The translations under genes and the position numbers were made by a program. From positions 22,631,162-22,695,161 of the forward strand of contig NW_024037072.1 of assembly GCF_015706575.1 (NCBI RefSeq): a DNA stretch of 64,000 nt. The letters run 5' to 3'. This document shows positions 57,561 to 64,000 of this stretch, piece after piece. The stretch comes from Patiria miniata (lineage: Eukaryota; Echinodermata; Asteroidea; Valvatida; Asterinidae). How positions within the stretch are numbered: position 1 is the stretch's first letter; every line of letters starts with the position of its first letter. Below the pieces are notes generated by a model. It did not search any database. It worked only from the letters and a program-made list of their open reading frames with translations, and was not told the origin of the DNA.

Positions 57561-59069
57561 GGGGTTCAAGGATTAGGATGTGCTGGGGTGGAATGGAGAA
57601 ATGAGCAGCTCTATTCCCACTGAAATATCCCATCCGATAGCACGGCGTCTCAACATTAGCCTCTCCTAACCAAATCCTACTGTCTGGCTTCTCGTGCCAA
57701 CCCCGTTTTGACTAAATGACAGAGGGTGAAAGCGTGCTCCTGGCGCTATAACCAGGTGCTCCGGGTAGATGGCGCTCGTTAGCCCTAGTTGGTAGTCCAT
57801 CTAGGAGAAGGAAAACTCTGATTTTAAACCCGGGTAGATAGAACTCGTTGGGCAATCTGCCTAGGAGAAGGAAAACTCCGATCTAAATCCCATGTGGTGC
57901 CTACATGTTGGCAACCTCCGAATAACCTGAGCTCTCGGCAGAGTACTGCAGCACTGTGAAAGCCGTGCTTTCTAAAATTGAAATAAATAAAAGCAAAAAT
58001 GGCAATAAAAGTCTTGTCCAAAATTGTCTTGCTTTGTCGTCATTGTGTTGTTGTGCTTAACTTGGTTATATTGTGTTGTTGTTGTTGTGTTCTATTCTTA
58101 TTGTTGCCGTCAAAAAGTAATAAAACAAAATCAGCTCGCATAACCAGAAATAGTGTGTACATGTCTCCAGTCATTTGTGGATGTGCTTCATGTTCTTGGG
58201 TCTGTGTGTCATTGATAAATCTGTGCTCTCTAAAAGTGAAATAAATAAAAGCAAATTAAAAATAAAAGTCTTGTCCAAAACTGTCTTGCTTTGTCGTCAT
58301 TGTGTTTTGATTAAATTGTTTATATTGTGTTGTTGTTGTTGTGTTCTATCTTTATTGTTGCTGTCAAAAAGTAATAAAACAAAATCAGCTCGCATAACCA
58401 GAAATAGTGTGTATGTCTCCAGTCATTTGTGGATGTGCTTCATATTCTTGGGTCTGTGTGTCATTGTAAAATCTGTGCTTTCTAAAAGTGAAATAAATAA
58501 AAGCAAAAGTAGCAATAAATGTCTTGTCTAAAATTGTCTTGCTTTGTCGTCATTGTGTTGTTGTGCTTAACTTGGTTATATTGTGTTGTTGTTGTTGTGT
58601 TCTATTCTTATTGTTGCCGTCAAAAAGTAATAAAACAAAGTCAGCTCGCATAACCAGAAATAGTGTGTACATGTCTCCAGTCATTTGTGGATGTGCTTCA
58701 TGTTCTTGGGTCTGTGTGTCATTGTTAAATCTGTGCTTTCTTAAAGTGAAATAAATAAAAGCAAAAGTAGCAATAAATGTCTTGTCCAAAACTGTCTTGC
58801 TTTGTCGTCATTGTGTTGTTGTGATTAAATTGTTTACATTATGTTCATTGTCTTGATACATCTTAATGTTACCGTCGAATAAAATTGAACAAAATCAGCT
58901 CACATGAACAGAAATGTTGTGCATGTCTCCAGTCGTTTGTGCTTGTTCTTTGTCATGATGGTTTGTCATGTAATGCATGTAAATCTTTGTTCTCTAAAAG
59001 TGAAACAAATAAAAATCGAACTAAAAAACTTGTCGGAAAATGTCTTGCGTTGTCGTCATTGCGTTGTTT
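57561..59069 (+). repeat. HOR unit 16 (1509 bp): B plus 4 monomers
   Basis: B at 57561-57967. A second S-class monomer appears internally near 58535, so class order is not strictly kept. Confidence 0.9.
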
Positions 59070-61079
59070 GGGGTTCAAGGATTAGGATGTGCTGGGGTGG
59101 AATGGAGAAATGAGCAGCTCTATTCCCACTGAAATATCCCATGCGATAGCACGGCGTCTCAACATTAGCCTCTCCTAACCAATCCTACTGTCTGGCTTCT
59201 CGTGCCAACCCCGTTTTGACTAAATGACAGAGGGTGAAAGCGTGCTCCTGGCGCTATAACCAGGTGCTCCGGGTAGATGGCGCTCGTTAGCCCTAGTTGG
59301 TAGTCCATCTAGGAGAAGGAAAACTCTGATTTTAAACCCGGGTAGATAGAACTCGTTGGGAAATCTGCCTAGGAGAAGGAAAACTCCGATGTAAATCCCA
59401 TGTGGTGCCTACATGTTGGCAACCTCCGAATAACCTGAGCTCTCGGCAGAGCACTGCAGCACTGTGAAAGCCGTGCTTTCTAAAATTGAAATAAATAAAA
59501 AGGAAAAATGGCTATAAAAGTCTTGTCCAAAATTGTCTTGCTTTGTCATCATTGACTTGTTGTGATCAACTTGGTTATATTGTGTTGTTGTTGTGTTCTA
59601 TTCTTATTGTTGCCGTCAAAAAGTAATAAAACAAAGTCAGCTCGCATAACCAGAAATAGTGTGTACATGTCTCCAGTCATTTGTTGATGTGCTTCATGTT
59701 CTTGGGTCTGTGTGTCATTGATAAATCTGTGCTCTCTAAAAGTGAAATAAATAAAAGCAAATTAAAAATAAAAGTCTTGTCCAAAACTGTCTTGCTTTGT
59801 CGTCATTGTGTTTTGATTAAATTGTTTATATTGTGTTTTTGTTGTTGTGTTCTATCTTTATTGTTGCTGTCAAAAAGTAATAAAACAAAATCAGCTCGCA
59901 TAACCAGAAATAGTGTGTATGTCTCCAGTCATTTGTGGATGTGCTTCATATTCTTGGGTCTGTGTGTCATTGTAAAATCTGTGCTTTCTAAAAGTGAAAT
60001 AAATAAAAGCAAATTAAAAATAAAAGACTTGTCCAAAACTGTCTTGCTTTGTCGTCATTGTGTTTTGATTAAATTGTTTATATTGTGTTGTTGTTGTTGT
60101 GTTCTATCTTTATTGTTGCTGTCAAAAAGTAATAAAACAAAATCAGCTCGCAATACCAGCAATAGTGTGTATGTCTCCAGTCATTTGTGGATGTGCTTCA
60201 TGTTCTTGGGTCTGTGTGTCATTGTTAAATCTGTGCTTTCTTAAAGTGAAATAAATAAAAGCAAAAGTAGCAATAAATGTCTTGTCTAAAATTGTCTTGC
60301 TTTGTCGTCATTGTGTTGTTGTGCTTAACTTGGTTATATTGTGTTGTTGTTGTTGTGTTCTATTCTTATTGTTGCCGTCAAAAAGTAATAAAACAAAGTC
60401 AGCTCGCATAACCAGAAATAGTGTGTACATGTCTCCAGTCATTTGTGGATGTGCTTCATGTTCTTGGGTCTGTGTGTCATTGATAAATCTGTGCTCTCTA
60501 AAAGTGAAATAAATAAAAGCAAATTAAAAATAAAAGTCTTGTCCAAAACTGTCTTGCTTTGTCGTCATTGTGTTTTGATTAAATTGTTTATATTGTGTTG
60601 TTGTTGTTGTGTTCTATCTTTATTGTTGCTGTCAAAAAGTAATAAAACAAAATCAGCTCGTAATACCAGCAATAGTGTGTATGTCTCCAGTCATTTGTGG
60701 ATGTGCTTCATGTTCTGGGGTCTGTGTGTCATTGTTAAATCTGTGCTTTCTTAAAGTGAAATAAATAAAAGCAAAAGTAGCAATAAATGTCTTGTCCAAA
60801 ACTGTCTTGCTTTGTCGTCATTGTGTTGTTGTGATTAAATTGTTTACATTATGTTCATTGTCTTGATACATCTTAATGTTACCGTCGAATAAAATTGAAC
60901 AAAATCAGCTCACATGAACAGAAATGTTGTGCATGTCTCCAGTCGTTTGTGCTTGTTCTTTGTCATGATGGTTTGTCATGTAATGCATGTAAATCTTTGT
61001 TCTCTAAAAGTGAAACAAATAAAAATCGAACTAAAAAACTTGTCGGAAAATGTCTTGCGTTGTCGTCATTGCGTTGTTT
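59070..61079 (+). repeat. HOR unit 17 (2010 bp): B plus 6 monomers
   Basis: B at 59070-59475 ('catgcgatagc', 'aaccaatcc', private 'ccgatgtaaatccc'). An S-class monomer is repeated near 60290. 'tttcttaaagtg' variants near 60238 and 60748 also occur in unit 16 near 58738. Confidence 0.9.
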
Positions 61080-63092
61080 GGGGTTCAAGGATTAGGATGT
61101 GCTGGGGTGGAATGGAGAAATGAGCAGCTCTATTCCCACTGAAATATCCCATGCGATAGCACGGCGTCTCAACATTAGCCTCTCCTAACCAATCCTGCTG
61201 TCTGGCTTCTCGTGCCAACCCCGTTTTGACTAAATGACAGAGGGTGAAAGCGTGCTCCTGGCGCTATAACCAGGTGCTCCGGGTAGATGGCGCTCGTTAG
61301 CCCTAGTTGGTAGTCCATCTAGGAGAAGGAAAACTCTGATTTTAAACCCGGGTAGATAGAACTCGTTGGGAAATCTGCCTAGGAGAAGGAAAACTCCGAT
61401 CTAAATCCCATGTGGTGCCTACATGTCGGCAACCTCCGAATAACCTGAGCTCTCGGCAGAGCACTGCAGCACTGTGAAAGCCGTGCTTTCTAAAATTGAA
61501 ATAAATAAAAGCAAAAATGGCAATAAAAGTCTTGTCCAAAATTGTCTTGCTTTGTCGTCATTGTGTTGTTGTGCTTAACTTGGTTATATTGTGTTGATGT
61601 TGTTGTGTTCTATTCTTATTGTTGCCGTCAAAAAGTAATAAAACAAAGTCAGCTCGCATAACCAGAAATAGTGTGTACATGTCTCCAGTCATTTGTGGAT
61701 GTGCTTCATGTTCTTGGGTCTGTGTGTCATTGATAAATCTGTGCTCTCTAAAAGTGAAATAAATAAAAGCAAATTAAAAATAAAAGTCTTGTCCAAAACT
61801 GTCTTGCCTTGTCGTCATTGTGTTTTGATTAAATTGTTTATATTGTGTTTTTGTTGTTGTGTTCTATCTTTATTGTTGCTGTCAAAAAGTAATAAAACAA
61901 AATCAGCTCACATAACCAGAAATAGTGTGTATGTCTCCAGTCAGTTGTGGATGTGCTTCATATTCTTGGGTCTGTGTGTCATTGTAAAATCTGTGCTTTC
62001 TAAAAGTGAAATAAATAAAAGCAAATTAAAAATAAAAGTCTTGTCCAAAACTGTCTTGCTTTGTCGTCATTGTGTTTTGATTAAATTGTTTATATTGTGT
62101 TGTTGTTGTTGTGTTCTATCTTTATTGTTGCTGTCAAAAAGTAATAAAACAAAATCAGCTCGCATAACCAGAAATAGTGTGTATGTCTCCAGTCATTTGT
62201 GGATGTGCTTCATGTTCTTGGGTCTGTGTGTCATTGTTAAATCTGTGCTTTCTAAAAGTGAAATAAATAAAAGCAAAAGTAGCAATAAATGTCTTGTCCA
62301 AAACTGTCTTGCTTTGTCGTCATTGTGTTGTTGTGCTTAACTTGGTTATATTGTGTTGTTGTTGTTGTGTTCTATCTTTATTGTTGCTGTCAAAAAGTTA
62401 TAAAACAAAATCAGCTCGCATAACCAGAAATAGTGTGTATGTCTCCAGTCATTTGTGGATGTGCTTCATATTCTTGGGTCTGTGTGTCATTGTAAAATCT
62501 GTGCTTTCTAAAAGTGAAATAAATAAAAGCAAATTAAAAATAAAAGTCTTGTCCAAAATTGTCTTGCTTTGTCATCATTGTGTTGTTGTGCTTAGCTTGG
62601 TTATATTGTGTTGTTGTTGTTGTGTTCTATTCTTATTGTTGCCGTCAAAAAGTAATAAAACAAAATCAGCTCGCAATACCAGCAATAGTGTGTATGTCTC
62701 CAGTCATTTGTGGATGTGCTTCATGTTCTTGGGTCTGTGTGTCATTGTTAAATCTGTGCTTTCTAAAAGTGAAATAAATAAAAGCAAAAGTAGCAATAAA
62801 TGTCTTGTCCAAAACTGTCTTGCTTTGTCGTCATTGTGTTGTTGTGATTAAATTGTTTACATTATGTTCATTGTCTTGATACATCTTAATGTTACCGTCG
62901 AATAAAATTGAACAAAATCAGCTCACATGAACAGAAATGTTGTGCATGTCTCCAGTCATTTATGCTTGTTCTTTGTCATGATGGTTTGTCATGTAATGCA
63001 TGTAAATCTTTGTTCTCTAAAAGTGAAACAAATAAAAATCGAACTAAAAAACTTGTCGGAAAATGTCTTGCGTTGTCGTCATTGCGTTGTTT
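61080..63092 (+). repeat. HOR unit 18 (2013 bp): B plus 6 monomers
   Basis: B at 61080-61485 ('catgcgatagc', private 'tacatgtcggcaacc'). Internal S-class monomers lie near 62310 and 62565. Confidence 0.9.
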
Positions 63093-64000
63093 GGGGTTCA
63101 AGGATTAGGATGTGCTGGGGTGGAATGGAGAAATGAGCAGCTCTATTCCCACTGAAATATCCCATGCGATAGCACGGCGTCTCAACATTAGCCTCTCCTA
63201 ACCAAATCCTACTGTCTGGCTTCTCGTGCCAACCCCGTTTTGACTAAATGACAGAGGGTGAAAGCGTGCTCCTGGCGCTATAACCAGGTGCTCCGGGTAG
63301 ATGGCGCTCGTTAGCCCTAGTTGGTAGTCCATCTAGGAGAAGGAAAACTCTGATTTTAAACCCGGGTAGATAGAACTCGTTGGGCACTCTGCCTAGGAGA
63401 AGGAAAACTCCGATCTAAATCCCATGTGGTGCCTACATGTTGGCAACCTCCGAATAACCTGAGCTCTCGGCAGAGCCCTGCAGCACTGTGAAAGCCGTGC
63501 TTTCTAAAATTGAAATAAATAAAAGCAAAAATGGCAATAAAAGTCTTGTCCAAAACTGTCTTGCTTTGTCGTCATTGTGTTTTGATTAAATTGTTTATAT
63601 TGTGTTGTTGTTGTTGTGTTCTATCTTTATTGTTGCTGTCAAAAAGTAATCAAACAAAATCAGCTCGCAATACCAGCAATAGTGTGTATGTCTCCAGTCA
63701 TTTGTGGATGTGCTTCAAGTTCTTCGGTCTGTGTGTCATTGTTAAATCTGTGCTTTCTAAAAGTGAAATAAATAAAAGCAAAAGTAGCAATAAATGTCTT
63801 GTCCAAAACTGTCTTGCTTTGTCGTCATTGTGTTGTTGTGCTTAACTTGGTTATATTGTGTTGTTGTTGTTGTGTTCTATTCTTATTGTTGCCGTCAAAA
63901 AGTAATAAAACAAAGTCAGCTCGCATAACCAGAAATAGTGTGTACATGTCTCCAGTCATTTGTGGATGTGCTTCATGTTCTTGGGTCTGTGTGTCATTGA
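63093..64000 (+). repeat. HOR unit 19, cut by the window end
   Basis: B at 63093-63499, 'catgcgatagc' form, with private 'gggcactctgcc' and 'agagccctgcag'. At least two monomers follow before position 64000. The first is M class rather than S. Confidence 0.85.

Larger units (their letters stand above)
33765..64000 (+). repeat. Satellite array: about 252 bp monomers plus 407 bp inserted block
   Basis: The monomer begins 'gtcttgtccaaaa', runs through 'tgtcttgctttgtcgtcatt', a (GTT)n stretch, 'gtcaaaaagtaataaaac', 'cagctcgcat', 'atgtctccagtcatttgtg' and 'cttgggtctgtgtgtcatt', and ends 'aaaagtgaaataaataaaag'. Spacing in the interior is 250-254 bp. From 36552 on, monomers are punctuated by a 407 bp block (B). 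Three monomer classes are seen. S, after B, has 'gtgcttaacttggttatat'. M, in the middle, has 'gttttgattaaattg'. T, before the next B, has 'ttcattgtcttgatacatc' and 'gaacagaaatgttgtgcat'. The array continues past the window. Open frames of up to 244 codons here are by-products of a period divisible by three. Confidence 0.95.

Noticed and set aside
36815-63553. A 65-codon minus-strand open frame (starting MDKTFIAIF) repeated in almost every B block
   Set aside because: It spans the junction of B and monomer sequence, has no family motif, and is conserved only because the DNA is duplicated. It is an artefact of the repeat, not a gene.
37166-63845. Many plus-strand open frames of 66-244 codons in the satellite
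   Set aside because: They arise from a repeat period divisible by three and contain poly-Cys from (GTT)n. No start context, splice logic or homology supports them.
33765-64000. Regularly spaced repeats resembling a CRISPR array
   Set aside because: There are no short repeats with unique spacers; the whole 252 bp period is repeated. The window is also eukaryotic.
33765-64000. The array as a pure assembly artefact
   Set aside because: Copies carry distinct private variants and different lengths, which a simple mis-assembly loop would not create. The exact copy number still needs long reads.

Overview
This is eukaryotic, intron-bearing DNA, most likely from a marine invertebrate deuterostome. 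An echinoderm is favoured, but a hemichordate or lancelet is not excluded. The basis is the many ACATGTA palindromes and 'TAGGCCTA' words, GT-AG splice signals, decayed retroelements, and hAT/Harbinger-type MITEs of a kind common in those genomes. The species call is inference. Nearly all of the window is repetitive. Only one stretch reads as an intact conserved coding exon: the first coding exon of RPAP1 (RNA polymerase II-associated protein 1) at 15994-16183 on the minus strand.

Left third (about 515-22060): three direct tandem copies of a 4.8-5.5 kb unit (about 515-5335, 5336-10250, 10251-15775). A fourth, disrupted copy (15776-15966 and about 18410-22060) holds the RPAP1 exon and its upstream region. 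Each unit carries long inverted-repeat arms of about 400-480 bp around a core. The core is made of degenerate about 230-250 bp satellite monomers on the minus strand and, in two units, an expanded about 144 bp minisatellite. Unit 3 has an internal 670 bp inversion. Young non-autonomous DNA transposons with clean target-site duplications lie at 17288-17601 and 18511-18736.

Middle (about 22060-33765): largely low-information or decayed DNA. It has a set of exon-like fragments flanked by splice-like sites (24.1-28.6 kb), a Harbinger-like MITE (25468-25829), a short RPAP1-like fragment in the wrong orientation (about 29440-29610), a truncated and frameshifted Ty3/gypsy element (29871 to about 32515) with one 146 bp LTR, and a DIRS-like reverse transcriptase fragment (YLDDWLV motif at 33321-33341).

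Right half (about 33765-64000, running off the window): a satellite array built from about 252 bp monomers and a 407 bp inserted block ('B'). B blocks recur at distances of about 742, 997, 1250, 1500, 1750, 2010 and 2263 bp, close to integer multiples (3-9) of about 250 bp. Three monomer classes occur in a fixed order (B, S, M repeated, T, next B), so this is a higher-order repeat with variable monomer number. The array is most diverged at its left edge and nearly identical in its interior. The monomer belongs to the same family as the minus-strand monomers in the left units. The window therefore appears to show one satellite family at several stages: old copies in palindromic units beside and inside RPAP1 intron 1, and a young homogenised array about 18 kb away.
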